From: Dacryopinax spathularia
Lineage: Eukaryota > Basidiomycota > Dacrymycetes > Dacrymycetales > Dacrymycetaceae
Assembly (NCBI GenBank): GCA_037974965.1
Contig: JBBPFI010000006.1
Coordinates: 992,001-1,056,000 of the forward strand
Length of the DNA: 64,000 bases
Direction: 5' to 3'
Part shown: one piece after another, positions 33,304 to 45,685 of the stretch
Layout of the letters: each line of letters starts with the position of its first letter
How positions within the stretch are numbered: position 1 is the stretch's first letter
Notes under the pieces: generated by a model
Seen by the model: the letters and a program-made list of their open reading frames with translations, nothing else
Told to the model about the DNA's origin: nothing
Databases searched by the model: none
Position numbers and translations under genes: made by a program

Positions 33304-35256
33304 ATGCCTCCTCCTCCTGGCATTCAAGTAAATGCAGTACAGAACACGAACTGGAAACCGAATGGCGCAAAGAGTTACGCCAAGTCTGTTTGATCTTTCT
33401 GCCGCGCTGTTCCTTGTTTGGCTGATATCCACCAAGGTCGATATGTAGATGGCACATTCAACCCACGGACATGACAACCTTCTTCGTTGAAGGCGGGAAG
33501 TTGATGCGGCGAATCGGCAACGCACTCGCAGACGACGACAACGACAGCAGCCAGCATTCCAAATCTAATCGGAACTCTTACGCAGGCTCCGATTCGGATA
33601 CGTCGAGCAAGAAGGCATTGCATTCGTTCGCGATGTCTAATCCGACTCGGGGGGCGCTGATGATCATGAATGATCGAGCGAATAATGGATATGTTGGGAA
33701 TGGGACTATGCGCGATGCGCCGAAGAGCCGGAGTAAAGGCGCGCCGGGTGTCATGCGAGACACGGCTCAGGTCCCGGCGAAGGATGTACAGAATGGTAGG
33801 CCAAGGCGTGCCGTCTCTTGTCCAAGATTCCTCAATATAGGACTTGCTCGCAGACTCCGAATATGTCGTCCCGGTAACCATTGGCCATCCTGGCGTGAAG
33901 CTGAACTTGGACTTTGACACTGGTATGTTCGACACGTTGGTCTTCATCCCAGTCTGACACCTATTTAGGAAGTTCTGACCTGTAGGCCAACACTCACTTA
34001 GAGAGCCAAAGGCTAACTGCGTTCCGAACAGCTGGGTCTGGTCCTCACATACCCACAACAAAGCCAAGAACCGAACGATCTATCATCCCGGCTCCTCAAG
34101 AACAGCCAAGAAAGCCAAAGACCTAACCTGGAAGATCGAGTACGCCGATGGATCAGAAGCGAGTATGCCTGCGTCCTTTTCCTGATTCCGCCGCCTTCAC
34201 TAACCATTTGGTGAGACGGTATCGTTTACTATGACGATGTCACAGTAGAAGGCGTTACGATCAAGGGTCAAGCGGTCGAAGCTGCTACGAACCTGAGCGG
34301 CTCGTTCTTGACTGATACGTCGAGTGATGGCTTGCTCGGACTGGCTTTCCCGAAGTATGCATCAGCGGGCCAATCTCTCGCACTTTCTGATGAAGAGGTA
34401 GATTGAACACTGTGAAGCCGAAACAGCAGAAGACGCCGTTTGAGAATATGATCGAGCAGCATCTGTTGGACCGAGTAGGTGCTTTGATAATTGACTGGGA
34501 TGTACGTGCTGACCTAGGGACAGCCAATATTCACCGTCAAGCTGGATAAAGGCGATAGCGCTGGTTTCTTCACTTTCGGTCATGTGGTGGGTTCCGCCCG
34601 CTCCATCAGTGGCCTTCATCATTAGTTGGATTTCATAGTGACGGGGCACCAACAGGACGCGAATGTGTTACGACCAGGAGTTGATATTTGGGAGACGTAC
34701 GTGATCCCCGATAACGGTTGGTGGGAGTTTGAGAGTAGAGGGATCATGATCGGGAAGAAGGAATATCCAAGACCGCCAGGAAATACCGCCATTGCAGTAC
34801 GTTATGACCCTTCAGTTCCTTTCTGGATGGGACTGACAAGATCGTAGGATACCGGAACGACATTGTACGGCATTAAGCGCCTGCTTGCGCTGGGACCGGT
34901 TGAGCTGACCCCTTTGCAGAATTCTAATCGATGACCAAGCCCTTCATCGGATCTATAGCCAGGTTCGGGGCGCGACCCTTGACCACCAAGAAGGCGGCTA
35001 CATCCTTCCCTCCGACTCGTCGCCGCCGGACATCTACTTCGCTTGCGGCAACCGCTACTTCGGGATTCCTGGGCACGACCTCATGTTCTCGCCTTGCAAT
35101 AGGAAAGGATACAGTTTCGGTGCTATCCAGAGTAGGGGCAGCAACAAGCAGGATATTCTTGGGGATGTATTCCTGAAGAGGGTGTATGCGGTGTTTGATG
35201 CTAGGAAGCCGAGGCCGAGGATTGGGTTTGGGCAGAGAGACTTTACGCAGAATTGA
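33304..35256 (+). CDS. pepsin-like aspartic protease (A1 family), apparently intact
   Basis: ATG at 33304 gives [19 protein letters not shown] with GAKSYAK, a typical propeptide. After short introns follow [14 protein letters not shown] and NLDFDTGSSDLWVW with the first Asp, then [26 protein letters not shown], and the second Asp in NTAIADTGTTL, which splices to [12 protein letters not shown]. It ends [14 protein letters not shown]...[12 protein letters not shown]. Both active-site motifs are complete. I count about eight introns, some only 50 nt. No signal peptide is attached to this ATG, so either an upstream exon (see 33240) supplies it or the protein is intracellular. It is not closely similar to the protease at 12824-14639. 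Confidence 0.88.
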
Positions 35257-36067
35257 CATTGTCGGACGAAGACCAGTGATCTCGGACGTCCGGTCGGGCG
35301 CACGATGTTGGAAGCCATTCAAAGAAATCATCGCATCGCAGCTTGAAACGGCAGTAATTGTAGAGTTGGCTTGGTTTCAGCAGCCTTGCTTAACCCAATG
35401 GCTGAGTAGGGGACCGCTAGTTATAGCTGACCGAGACATTACGGGATGGCGCTGACCGAGCAAGATTTCCAAGCATTGTAAGCCAAGAGCGCCGCGGCCT
35501 TACCCTGACTTCCGATAAGGACAAAGAAGATGATCGTAACGGGCTGTGGCTATCAATTGTAAGTTGCTTAGACGCTGACCGCAGCAACGAAAAGCAGGGG
35601 TCTTCGCGGCGGTGAAATCATCGGCTTCGTTTCCCCTCAGCGATTGCACCCGGTGTTTCAGGGCCCGATGCTATTCATAGCTGCGGATGACGCGCATGGC
35701 TGGACAATGCGAAGAGGTGGCGGTGTTGTGGTGTGTTCCTTTTGCCCCTTTCTGCCGTTGTCGTCCCTCACCGACCGAAGCGGTGGTCTGATCGCGTGCA
35801 GGAAAAGAAGCGGGCGATCACCCGCGACTTCGGTCACCCGATTCCCATTTCTGCGTTGCTTCCCCGAGGCGAACCCATCGACCTCTGGCATCTGTGATAA
35901 AGAGGATTAAGGGTAGCGCCGTTTCCCCAGCTCTTCCCACACAGCGGTTCACACGTCGCACCACCTTTCCTCCTCGTATCTCTCTCTCAGCTTCTACGTA
36001 CAACAACGCGACCCCTGGTGGACTACCCCTCGACCCTCGTCCCCAACTCCCACTCGGTCTCAGCCAG
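35257..36067. other. intergenic region, no gene seen
   Basis: Only short ORFs without motifs. The last 150 bp before 36068 are C/T-rich leader. Confidence 0.45.
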
Positions 36068-37076
36068 ATGATTCCAGTAAGCTCTTGTCGCCGGTTTCGA
36101 GTATGACGTAACTAACGTTGAGGAACAGCGAGTCTTACCGCTCTCACTCCTACTGGCCTTATGTACCTATCTGGACACAGCAGCAGCCGGAGGGTTCGAC
36201 ATCGCAGAGGAGTACAATGGCCAGGACGTGACCTACTACGGTCAATGGAGTGTCGAGGGCCATTCACCAAATGACACCATCTTCACTGCCGAGGCGGGGA
36301 GTGCTGTTCAGTTGGATTTCACCGGTACGTCGTGTACCCTATACCGCCTCCGCGCATGCTAAACGTGCTGCAGGTACATCGGTGATCGTGTATGGCCTAC
36401 TCGACCCGAACTCATTAACGGGTGGATACAACTTCACCATGGACGGCGTACCCTACGCCAACTTCTCAATACCGGAGAACATCACCCTCCCAGCACCCGT
36501 CTCAACACCATGCGACCCATACCCACTACTAAACGCGACAAACCTACCAGACGGTTCACACACGCTCGTAGTGACAAACGGCTATCCGAGCTTCGCGGGA
36601 TTCTTGGCAATCAAGCGATTCGTCTACTTCGACCCGTCCGCACCGGGACCCGTTCCGCCGTTGAGCTGTAACAACAGCCACCCAGTATCGAAAGGAGGGA
36701 TTATCGCGGGTAGCGTTGTGGGTGCGCTGGCGGGAGTGGTATTGATCTTGCTGGCTATCTGGGGCTGGAGGAGGCAAAGGCGGGAACGAGGGCTTGCGAA
36801 GGAGCCGCCACCTTACTCCGAGAGGCCGCTCGAGCTGGAAGCGCAAAGTGGAGGTGCGTATCTCTTGCCTGGCCTTCATCTTTCAACTCTTACTCATGAC
36901 ATCGTATCACTAGTCGTCTCAAGACAGACATCAACCCGGATCGTCCGCCCTTCAACAGGCCGAACGACACGCGACCCATCCCCGGTCTACAGCACGAAAA
37001 AGATGACCGTCGTCGTCTCATAATCTTCAAGCCAACCATTCTCCAACCTGTCCGCGGTCGGGCAGAAGCACCTTGA
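36068..37076 (+). CDS. type I membrane protein with Ser/Asn-rich ectodomain
   Basis: The first exon is just nine bases (ATG ATT CCA, 36068-36076), followed by RVLPLSLLLALCTYLDTAAA, together a signal peptide. The ectodomain of about 190 residues has several N-glycosylation sequons (NDT, NFT, NFS, NIT, NAT, NNS) and beta-rich segments such as GSAVQLDFTGTSVIVYG and GGYNFTMDGVPYANF. A membrane helix GGIIAGSVVGALAGVVLILL follows, then a basic stop-transfer WRRQRRERG and a cytoplasmic PPPYSERP motif, a possible PY-type site. The last exon has two possible acceptors. One ends at 37023; the other gives a tail DINPDRPPFNRPNDTRPIPG ending at 37076, which I prefer. Proteins of this layout are common in mushroom-forming fungi; function unknown. 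Confidence 0.8.
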
Positions 37077-37626
37077 AAACCCAACAAACCCTATGTCCGA
37101 TCGCACCGGATTTACCTCCCGCCCTCTTGCGCGCTTGTTTGTATCTGTTACCCTCATCTGCATCGATCACCCCGTATCATAGAACTATTCCACACTCACA
37201 CGCACACTTACACGGACAATGAACGATTCCATCACTTTCGGACTGGAGAGGACTGCACCGGACAAGGGCGGGACTTCTTCCGCAGCGCATTACGCTGCAA
37301 GCTGTATCACTTATTCATTCTTTAACACCCGTTGCTTGCTCTCATCTCACCTGCAGTTAGAGCAGGAGTTGTAACCATATTTTAGGTACTTAGATGATGG
37401 ATTGCGGATGATGGATGATGTAATAGACTGATATGATCTCTATTTTTGTCATCGGTATAAGCTGATGCGCGATGCCGGTGTCTCGAAAGTTCGTTCCGCG
37501 GAAGATGGTGGAAGTCGCGCCGCGCGCTTCCGATTTCGCCGCAACCCCGAAGGATCACCATCGACCACCATCAACCTTACCTTCTCGTAGCCAGAACACC
37601 TATACATACCTTCCGTTATATCGACA
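37077..37626. other. intergenic region, no gene seen
   Basis: Contains GATGGAT-type short repeats near 37393-37422 and no credible ORF. Confidence 0.45.
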
Positions 37627-38085
37627 ATGGCCAACGATAAGAAAGAGCTGAGCAAGGAGGAAGAAGAAGCGTTGAGGGAAGAGATCGCCGAACTGGAAGA
37701 AGAGCTCGGGTAAGCCCGGTACCGGACGCATATATGCTTCTCTCCAGCTTCTCTTGGTCTCATTCCCAGCATATCTCACCATCTGTGGCTGTCTTCGGGA
37801 TACAAGTACTAACAGTGAGCGTGTAGGAGCAAAGACCCAGATGCGAAGATCAAAGAGCATATCAAGCTCCTGCACGAGTATAACGAGCTGAAGGACGCGA
37901 CCCAGGTACGGTACACGCTGCCTTTGGGTGCATATATGCTGATTCTGGGGTAGATGATGATCGGGAAGGTATGAGCGTCAGCGCCTTAGAAATACTGGGT
38001 AATAAGGGCTGTGTAGATCGCTGATATAAAGGGCACCACTCTGCGGGAGCTGCACGATCAATACGGTCTCACTTCTGACGACTAG
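37627..38085 (+). CDS. swi5: Swi5/Sae3-type recombination mediator
   Basis: Four exons: 37627-37709, 37827-37905, 37954-37968 and 38017-38085. The product is about 81 residues: MANDKKELSKEEEEALREEI, EELGSKDPDAKIKEHIKLLH, EYNELKDATQ, MMIGK, IADIKGTTLRELHDQYGLTS, DD. The HIKLLHEYNELKDATQ...IADIKGTT block is the Swi5 signature. Swi5 pairs with Sfr1 (or Sae3 with Mei5) to stabilise Rad51 and Dmc1 filaments in recombination. The third exon is only 15 nt, encoding MMIGK and flanked by two 48-nt introns. Exact copies of GCATATATGC lie in introns 1 and 2. The gene is convergent with the arrestin. Confidence 0.93.
37728..37737. repeat. intronic palindrome GCATATATGC (swi5 intron 1)
   Basis: An exact ten-base palindrome about 20 nt inside the first swi5 intron. 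See the finding on this motif. Confidence 0.6.
37930..37939. repeat. intronic palindrome GCATATATGC (swi5 intron 2)
   Basis: An exact copy inside the 48-nt second intron. Its right half runs into GCTGATT, a plausible branch site, before the GGGGTAG acceptor. Confidence 0.6.
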
Positions 38086-38474
38086 ATGAGGGCGCGCAAA
38101 CGGGACAGCTCGGACTATCGCACGCATACATGTACACTAAACACTTCACGAACCCGCACGTCAATGATGATCACAACATTCCAGACCATTTCAATTTCCT
38201 TGATATCACCTGAGATACAGCATTGAACGATAGATAAGTAGGAAGGGAGAGGGAGGAGAAATACAGCGGCAGATCATTTCTCTAAGACTTCTTTGTGGGG
38301 TAGTAGGCTTTATGATGTAGTGATATACAGGTTTTGCCGGCGCTTTCAGTTCTATTAGTTTGAAGGTTGAGCATGTTTGGAGATATGAGAAAATAGGGCG
38401 GAGCTGGGGTTGCGGGGTTGTAGTACAGGTAGAGGAAGAAGAAGTGGTGGGAGGTCAGGTGGTGGGGCGCGGTG

Positions 38475-41222
38475 TTATGACCGCCGGGAGGATGTCATCT
38501 GCAGGGCGGCCATAGTGTGAGAATGATTATGACTCCGCGTTCTCGGGTCAGAGCCGTTGGCGATCGCGTTCAGTCGGTCGGTGAGGGATGCTTGCTCCAC
38601 TTGGCGGGCGAGGTCGGTGAGGGAGGTCTCGCTCCTACTTCGCTCGAGCCGCTCTGCCTCGTCATAACTTGGCAGCCCCGCCTGGGCGGTAAGCGGGACG
38701 ACGCCTCCGCCCAGAAACCCGCGCGAGGCAATATCGTAGTCCGGTACGCGGGAGAGCGGGTCGAGCTGATGATGCGGCGCATGGGGTGGAGGTGACGGCG
38801 GGCGCGAAGTGGAGGCCCGCCCACCCATCCGCCGCCGTCCTGTCGGTGAGGGTCCAGGGGTCGTCCCGTCTGGTGGAGTTGTCGCTTTCGCCTTCCCCTT
38901 CGGATTGAACGACGTGAGGGGTTTGATGGAGAGCGGAAGGTGGAACAGGCCGCCGCGGGAGGTCGACTCTGATCCGAGGGTGGTGGTGGAGTCGGATGGG
39001 CCGGGCGAGCGGTCATGCGGCTCTGGACTGGAGGCACGACTCCCGACGCGACTTGTTGGCCTGCTGTTCGCACGGCTGGAACCACGGGAATCAATGGGTG
39101 TCTGAGCGTGAGACCCGCCATGGGAAGATGAGGCGGATGATCCGCCAAACGCGCTTCCAAGCGACGAGAGCAGCTCTGTGTCCGCAAAGCCAGCCCCATT
39201 AGGGAAGTATGACTCGTCCGCCGTGGACATGCGGGAAGGAGTGCTTGTGAACGGCTCGGCGAAGCGCACGCTTGTTTCGTGAGCCAGATCGGGAAGTGAC
39301 ATCGCAGTCATTCTCGGCGAGCCTGCTGGACTGGTATATGCGGATAAGGGTGCCACGACAGTCGAATCGATAGCGGCGTTCGCTATTCTGTCGCGGACAT
39401 GCTCAGGATAGCTCGGCAGTTCAATGATCGGCTCTTCTTGCTCGGCAGTGCCGAAAAGCAGGTTGCGGGTGGTGCTGGTCGCGTTCCAGGCTTCTTCAGC
39501 ACAGAGGGAGGAAAGTATATGTATCGGGAGAGCGCAACGTAGTTCGGAAGTATGGCCGTCAAGATTGGAGAGCATGCAGCACCACTATCATCTTCGTTAG
39601 CCCGAGTCACGGAGGGAGGGATATATACCGCATACCTTGATTTTGTGCGAGATCTGTACCGGCTTGACCGAATGCGTCGGCGTAGCCCAAGCCGGGATAA
39701 GCACCTTGAAAGTAGTGTCGATCTCCCCATCTCCAGCTCCGAGGTCCACGTTCTCCTCCTCACCAGCCTGCGTATTTGAGCCAGTGGCATTCGGCGCGTT
39801 TTCCTGAGCTGGCGAGGCGGTCAGCGCTGCGCCGTTAGGTGGGGTCATTGGGTGTGCGGCATGCACTGATAAGCCTGGTACAGGAGGTGGGAATGCAGGA
39901 TCCGCCGATTCCCGTGATTGTTGCGCCGCGAGAGCCAGCGCGGGAAGTGAGCCTGTTGAGCGGGAAGTTCTGGGCGCAAGTGCATTATGTGGCGGGAGCG
40001 GTGCAGTTGCAGTTCTTGACAGAAGCGAGCGGGTGGTCACATCCACCGCATGACCATCCTGGAACTCATGTTTCGCAGTGGTCACCGTTCTTGTGGACGA
40101 GACAGGACCACCCTTTGTGGTCAAAGTAACGTATTCCTTGATCTCGGTGGAGATCGTCTTTACTTGCACGCCTTTTGCCAGAGGGGTGAATTTGACCGAA
40201 ACTGGCACTTCTGTGCCTGCTGCATGGGCACGATGCGGAATCATCTATAGCATATATTAGCTTTTCTCCCCAACTAGTGTGGGAAAGTGGACTCACAATG
40301 CTATACATGACCTTCCCTGGCCACGTATTCTCCAACTCCAACGTCTGCGTATACTCCAGCGCCTCGGGGGTGAACGTCCTCACGACATTAAATGTCTTCG
40401 CATCCGCATAGTTCGTCGCAAATGCACCTCGGGTCGCATTCGCCCGAATCTTGTATACGATACTCGCGTTCCCGCCCATCGTGCGCAAGCTAGCAGGCAC
40501 GTTCCCGTCCAGCTCTAGCTGGAACGGGAATACATGCCGGCCCGCCTTCATAGTATGCGCGTGTCGCTTGTCGCCGGGTAGGAAGGACCATTCGTGTTCG
40601 AGGACAGTGACGGTATCGGAATGACTCCTGCTGCTCGCACTGGGAAAGCGGGAAAAGTCAGTCCCTGAGCGTTTCGTGCTGCGGATAAGAAGCGAGGACG
40701 TACACTGCATGGTCGTTATAGTGGATCTTTGCTTTCCCGACCAGGTGGGCGGTGATTTCCCGGATGTTCGTCGCTTCCGCCAGGTTCAGAATGACCTCGC
40801 CCTGGGAGAAAATTAGCATATATGCGTCAGTTCAGCCCGGAAAGGAGGCGCACCATTAGCAAACAGGGTTCATAGTCTCCACCAGCTCCTCGTATGAACA
40901 CTGTCGGCGGAACGGAGACCTCGATGGAGCTGTGGAGCGGGATGGCACCGTCTGACGCCTGCCCGCGTGACGGCGGGAGATACTCATGATACGGTGCTGG
41001 CGGCGGCTGAGGACTTGCGTGCTCGCCAGAGTTCGACCGGCCAAGCGGGTTGCTCATCTCTTCAGGCGAGTGAGCGTGGGAGGAGCCTGTATGGGGAGGG
41101 GTGTAGGAGGGTGTAGGGACGTCGTCGAACTCTGCAGGGCGGAATAGTCTTGTTTGGCTGTGAGATTGGTGCAGGCCCCCGTCGCGGGTAGAATGATGAA
41201 TGAGGGAGGCGAGGCTCGCCAT
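38475..41222 (-). CDS. alpha-arrestin (ART-like ubiquitin-ligase adaptor)
   Basis: Start ATG at 41222 (MASLASLIHHSTRDGGL). The first 130 residues are disordered. The arrestin N-lobe follows: HSSIEVSVPPTVFIRG, GEVILNLAEATNIREITAHL, HEWSFLPGDKRHAHTMKAG, FPFQLELDGNVPASL and YKIRANATRG. The C-lobe has VSVKFTPLAKGVQVKTISTE and LIPAWATPTHSVKPVQISHK. The tail is long and Ser-rich, with LPSYPEH, VPDYDIAS and LPSYDEAE, which resemble the PY motifs that recruit Rsp5/Nedd4 ligases. Such adaptors direct ubiquitination and endocytosis of plasma-membrane transporters. Four or more short introns; one carries GCATATATGC and one ends CTAATATATGCTATAG. Confidence 0.88.
40816..40825. repeat. intronic palindrome GCATATATGC (arrestin intron)
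   Basis: An exact copy in the first arrestin intron. On the coding strand it is embedded as CTGACGCATATATGCTAAT, so it overlaps the probable branch site about 20 nt before the acceptor. Confidence 0.6.
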
Positions 41223-43399
41223 GACTTGGGCTTTTGATGGGCGTTATCGTGAGGTCCTGCTAGGCGATTGGGGGAGAGGTTGTCAGGCCAGGGGCGGAGC
41301 AAATGCCGAGATGGGTGTCGGATCTAGGTCGTCCTATTCCCGTCGTAAGGTGAACTCTCCTGTTGCCCAGATGGCTCGGTGGGATTTGAAGGCTTGCAAG
41401 GTCCCTGGGTTCTTCTGGTGCGCGGATTGCCGGTGTAGTACGTGATAGAAGGTAGGGTGAGTTCCCCGGGAATCGAGTGCCTGTTGATAGGAGGACCAGA
41501 AGGGCTTGGACTGCGTTGCTGGTTGCTCTTGGCCGTGAATGCTGGCGTATGTATGCGTGTGTTGTGCGGTCTTGCAGAGCGCTAGCGGTGTGTGTGAACG
41601 TAAAAGGGCAAGAGCGTGTGGTGAAGAGGGGATGCGAGGGAAGGTATTCCGTGCTTCGGAGGCCAATGCCGCGGTTTGGGCTGTGATTGCACAGGCGGGT
41701 CGGTGATAGAGGCTAAAGGTTAAAAGGAGGCGTGGCGATGACGAAGATGCTGCCCTTTCTGCTTTGCGAAGGACGTAAGGTGGCACACAGATTGCAGTTT
41801 GTTCTGCGTGCGCCTTCTTCAGCCACGACCGTGATGATTTCCCAGGCTCTCGCCCCGATGGGATTGTGAACGTGATGTCAATGGTCTGACAGCCGAGCAC
41901 ACAAAGACGCGGCCTAGACCGGGACTGACTGGCGCGGTGATTAGACGAGCGATTAAGGATGGCCAGGCGAGCGAGAAAAGGAGAAGAAGGAAGGGATAAT
42001 TTGGCGAGAGGAGAGGGGAGAGTGCTGGTGAGTCGAAACGGGAGGACAAGGGGCGAGCTAGGGAGATCTAGCAACTCCTGCTTCACTGCTCGGAAAGGCA
42101 GGAGGACGGTTCAGCCGCCGATGCTCCCTCGGTGGGTATTGCGACCCAGGCCGCGCTCCGAAGCCGCGGGCGGAGGTGGTGATGTAAGAGGGCCGGGCGA
42201 TGATCGTGAAACGCCACTCTCGTTACATGACCATCCAATCTTTGGGCCGGGACCGGTCCCTCCCTTTCCTCTGCCTTCTTTGCGGAATCGCGATAAAGTA
42301 AAACTAGCCGCTCGGCCGGCCATCAGCACCGGTTCTTTACAAGGGAGCCCTTTGGGTCCCGCCTCCACCGCGCCGCCCACAAGCCGGCCAATACACCGCC
42401 GGCCCCTGACCTTCCGGCACACAAAACCGGGTTCGGACAATTTCGGATCGCCTCCCTTTCCCACAGCTCAGCTTTTCCCTCACCTCTTTCCGACTTCTCG
42501 CGATCTCTGCTCTGCTTACTGCAGTTGCCAGCAGATTGTAACCGTATGCCCGGCTGCAATTTTATTTCTGATACTTTTTGTTTACAACCTTGCGTGTGGC
42601 GCGATTCGATAAAGTTGCCAGCACATGACGCAACCGAGCTCGCAGGGGCATCCCGCCGGCAAGAGCGTGATAGCAGCGCATGCGATCTCCCATGCGCAAT
42701 CGCGGTATGATACGGATTGCGTGCGCCAGACAACCGGGCCAGGTCCAAACAGAAATAGAAGAAGAGAAAAATAACAAGAAAGACAAAATTGCTTGCATCG
42801 GGCTGGAACGTTCGTCAAACTCTTCCTGAGACTGGGATCGCTATCGTTATCTGCGACAAGCTGGTCCGATTGATTGCTCGATCACTTGCACTGCGGTGAT
42901 CGTGATGAAGAAGATAACCGCTGGAGGTCGCTCAGGCCCGTGTGGCCGGAGCTTGCGCTTCTCCGAACCGAACATATTCCGGGCCTCCGGGCCCGGTACG
43001 GTCCATCGGAAAGGGTAGGTGAAGTCATGGAACCCTGGAGGCAAGGCACCACAGCACGAAGATAGAACACACAGGGGATAACGACGTTGTCAAAGATAGG
43101 GCCTAGCTACCAAAATTGGCCATTCGGCCGTAAGGGGTATATACATGGTAAGGTGGATCAACGAGCGAAGTGGACCAAAGTGGAAGGCAGCTCTCGAGGA
43201 AGGCCCAGAACCTCTGCCGTCCGTGTCGTAATAGAATGCCGCGGGCACACATGCAGGGGACCGCCACGTCTCGCCTCGTCTCGTCTCGTCCCTTGCCAAG
43301 CATCCCACTCTATCGCTATCTACATTCTCCCGTTCTAGCTCCCCTGCCCTTCCTGCAACATAAGAAGGACCAGGAAAGTCATTGGGCCCAGAAGCACGA
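41223..43399. other. 2.2-kb intergenic region, no supported gene
   Basis: Two long overlapping ORFs on opposite strands (41334-42086 minus, about 250 codons, and 41959-42612 plus, about 217 codons) have low-complexity composition and no motifs. The region is probably the arrestin promoter and 5' UTR plus the DPL1 terminator. A CTCGT simple repeat lies at about 43267-43291. Confidence 0.45.
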
Positions 43400-45685
43400 T
43401 CACGCAAGGTACATCGTGTCGAGGAAGATGTCCGCCACCTTGGCCTTGAGCGCCGGCCCGATCGCCGTGGTCTGGCCAAGACCTGGGTGGAGCAGATGGT
43501 CAACAATGGGCATGGCGCGACGAAGGAGGGTGATCATACCATAGAGCGCGACCATGTTGCCTTTGTTCTGAGCGGGGTTCGCCTTAACTTCGGCTACGGC
43601 ATCTTTGAGATCCGCAATGAACTGCTCAGTATTGGGAACGGTGAGGCGCTGCGCAGAAGACAGCATTAGCACGCGTTCATAATGGAAGGTAGCTGAAGCG
43701 GCGTACGGTGCAAGCAATGTGGACAGCAGGAGGCCCGCTCAACGCGTTAAGGTGCCATCCACGGCTGCTCATCGCGTCTCCCACCTCCATCGGGCTTATG
43801 ACATCGGACGTAAACGCCACGACGGGTCCGGTAGGCTCGCCGAGCACTTCGAGTTCAGGGATGTCGTACCGAATCGCACGTTCGATCGCCTTGGCACAGC
43901 CGACGATCTCCTTGCAGGATTGGAGGTATCCACTGGGTAGGGGTCAGCCTCCACCCACACCATCGAGCAAATACGCGCACTCTTGGCCCATGTAGTGCAT
44001 TGCCGCCCAGCAACCAGCCAAGACTGCTCCACCTCTGTCATTCTTATTAGCATACTTACTTGTCGGTATTCCATGCAGCGAGCTCCTTACCGAGAACCCG
44101 ACATAGATGGGCTGCCATACAACCCACCAGGCCAGTCCGTCATGTTGAAGTACTGATGCCTTCTCAACTCAGCATCGCGGTACATGATCACGGAGGTCCC
44201 CTGATGAGTCATCAATCACTGTCATCAATGATGAATGGACAAACGCAGCGAACCTTCGGCGCGAATCCATATTTATGAGTGTCACAGGAGATAGCAGTGA
44301 CACCCTCAACGCGGAAGTCGAAAGGAGGAACGGTGTACCCGGCCCTAGTGCGCTTGTCAGCAGGAACAGTTCCACACCGGCATTGGACTCACTTCTCAAG
44401 GAATGGCATGATAAAGGAGCCCAAGCAGCAATCGACATGCAACCCAACTTTGTACTTCTTCGCCAATTTGCCGAGAGCGACGATATCGTCTTGCGCGCCG
44501 TCTGGGAAATTCACGGCTGAGCCGACGATCTGAGCGTCCAGTCAAGAAATCACCGAATGCGTGGATTGTTCTTCAACCTACCAGCACTGTGTTTTTGTTG
44601 CTGGGGAACATTGTCAGTTTGATGGAGCCCAAGGATTATAGGAAATGTCTCACATTGCGCGCTTCACGCGGTGGACATCGACTCTCCTCGTCACCGGGTC
44701 GACAGGCATTGGCCACAGCTTGATTCCAAAGTAGGCAGATGCCTTGTTGAAGGCGGCATGGGCAGAGACAGGTACAATCCTAATTGTCAGAGCATTAGCC
44801 AAACTGCCGTGTCCTTCAACAATCATATCGACGTACATCTCTGGCGCCTTGATACCCTTCACTGCGCGTCCCCAATCGCGGTGGGTCTTGCATGACATGA
44901 GGATAGACTCGGTACCACCCGTGGTGGTGGTGCCTGCGCCAGTTGGGTTGTTATACCTGGCACAAATTCAGCACCCACAGATACACTCCTTCCGATTACA
45001 ACTCACATGCGCAGGCACATTGCGACAATTTCGGCATCCATACGTCGCAGCGCTAGTCGGACATGTAAGTTCGGATATCGCGTATTGGATCGGCATGCAT
45101 ACCAGGGAAAACGTCGGGATGTAGCGGGTTACTGACAATGAACTTCTTCATCGCAGCAGCAATGATATTGTTCAACTCCTCGCCTCCATGATAGATGCCG
45201 CCAGACACTTTCCCCTGCTTCCAGACATCTCCACCTTCCTGCTTCTCCATACGCTCCATCTCCTCATCGATCCATTCAGACGTCTTGCCCTCGAGCGGAA
45301 TGGCAAGATGCCGGATGATGCCCGGGCCTCTTGGTGCCAGCTTGGCCTCCAGCTGTTCGCGCACTTTCGCCATCTCGCCATCGATCTTCTTCCTGACTGG
45401 GGGCAACCGCAGCGTAATCTTGGTGAATATCTGCCAAGGTGCCGCCTTCAGTTCCCATCAATTGTAAGCTAAGTGCTTGATGCGCACCTGCAGAATCCGC
45501 ATCTTGAAATCCTCCCACACGCCATCAAACCCCCTCGCCCTCAACATGTAGTATGCTCGGAACAGCACATAGTTGGTGAACACGTTCCAGAACACCGACG
45601 ACTTTGCCTGATCAATGATCTTGATAAGTATCGCGATTGCCTTCCATGGCAGCTGCGACCTCCGACGGACGACTTGGTCGGCCAT
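43400..45685 (-). CDS. DPL1: sphingosine-1-phosphate lyase
   Basis: ATG at 45685 in a strong context (ACCATGGCC) gives [21 protein letters not shown] membrane-anchoring N-terminal region ([19 protein letters not shown]) is followed by [66 protein letters not shown] and the PLP-lysine motif [15 protein letters not shown]. After [15 protein letters not shown] it ends [11 protein letters not shown]. The enzyme is an ER-membrane PLP enzyme that irreversibly cleaves long-chain base phosphates, the exit from sphingolipid breakdown. About ten short introns. It is divergent from prefoldin 4, with 340 bp between starts. Confidence 0.95.

Noticed and set aside
41334-42086. Open minus frame of about 250 codons upstream of the arrestin gene
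   Set aside because: Low-complexity composition, overlaps a 217-codon frame on the other strand, no motif or conserved block; more likely arrestin leader and promoter.
43267-43291. CTCGT tandem repeat as a possible regulatory array
   Set aside because: Only a few copies of a five-base unit in a spacer; nothing beyond simple sequence.
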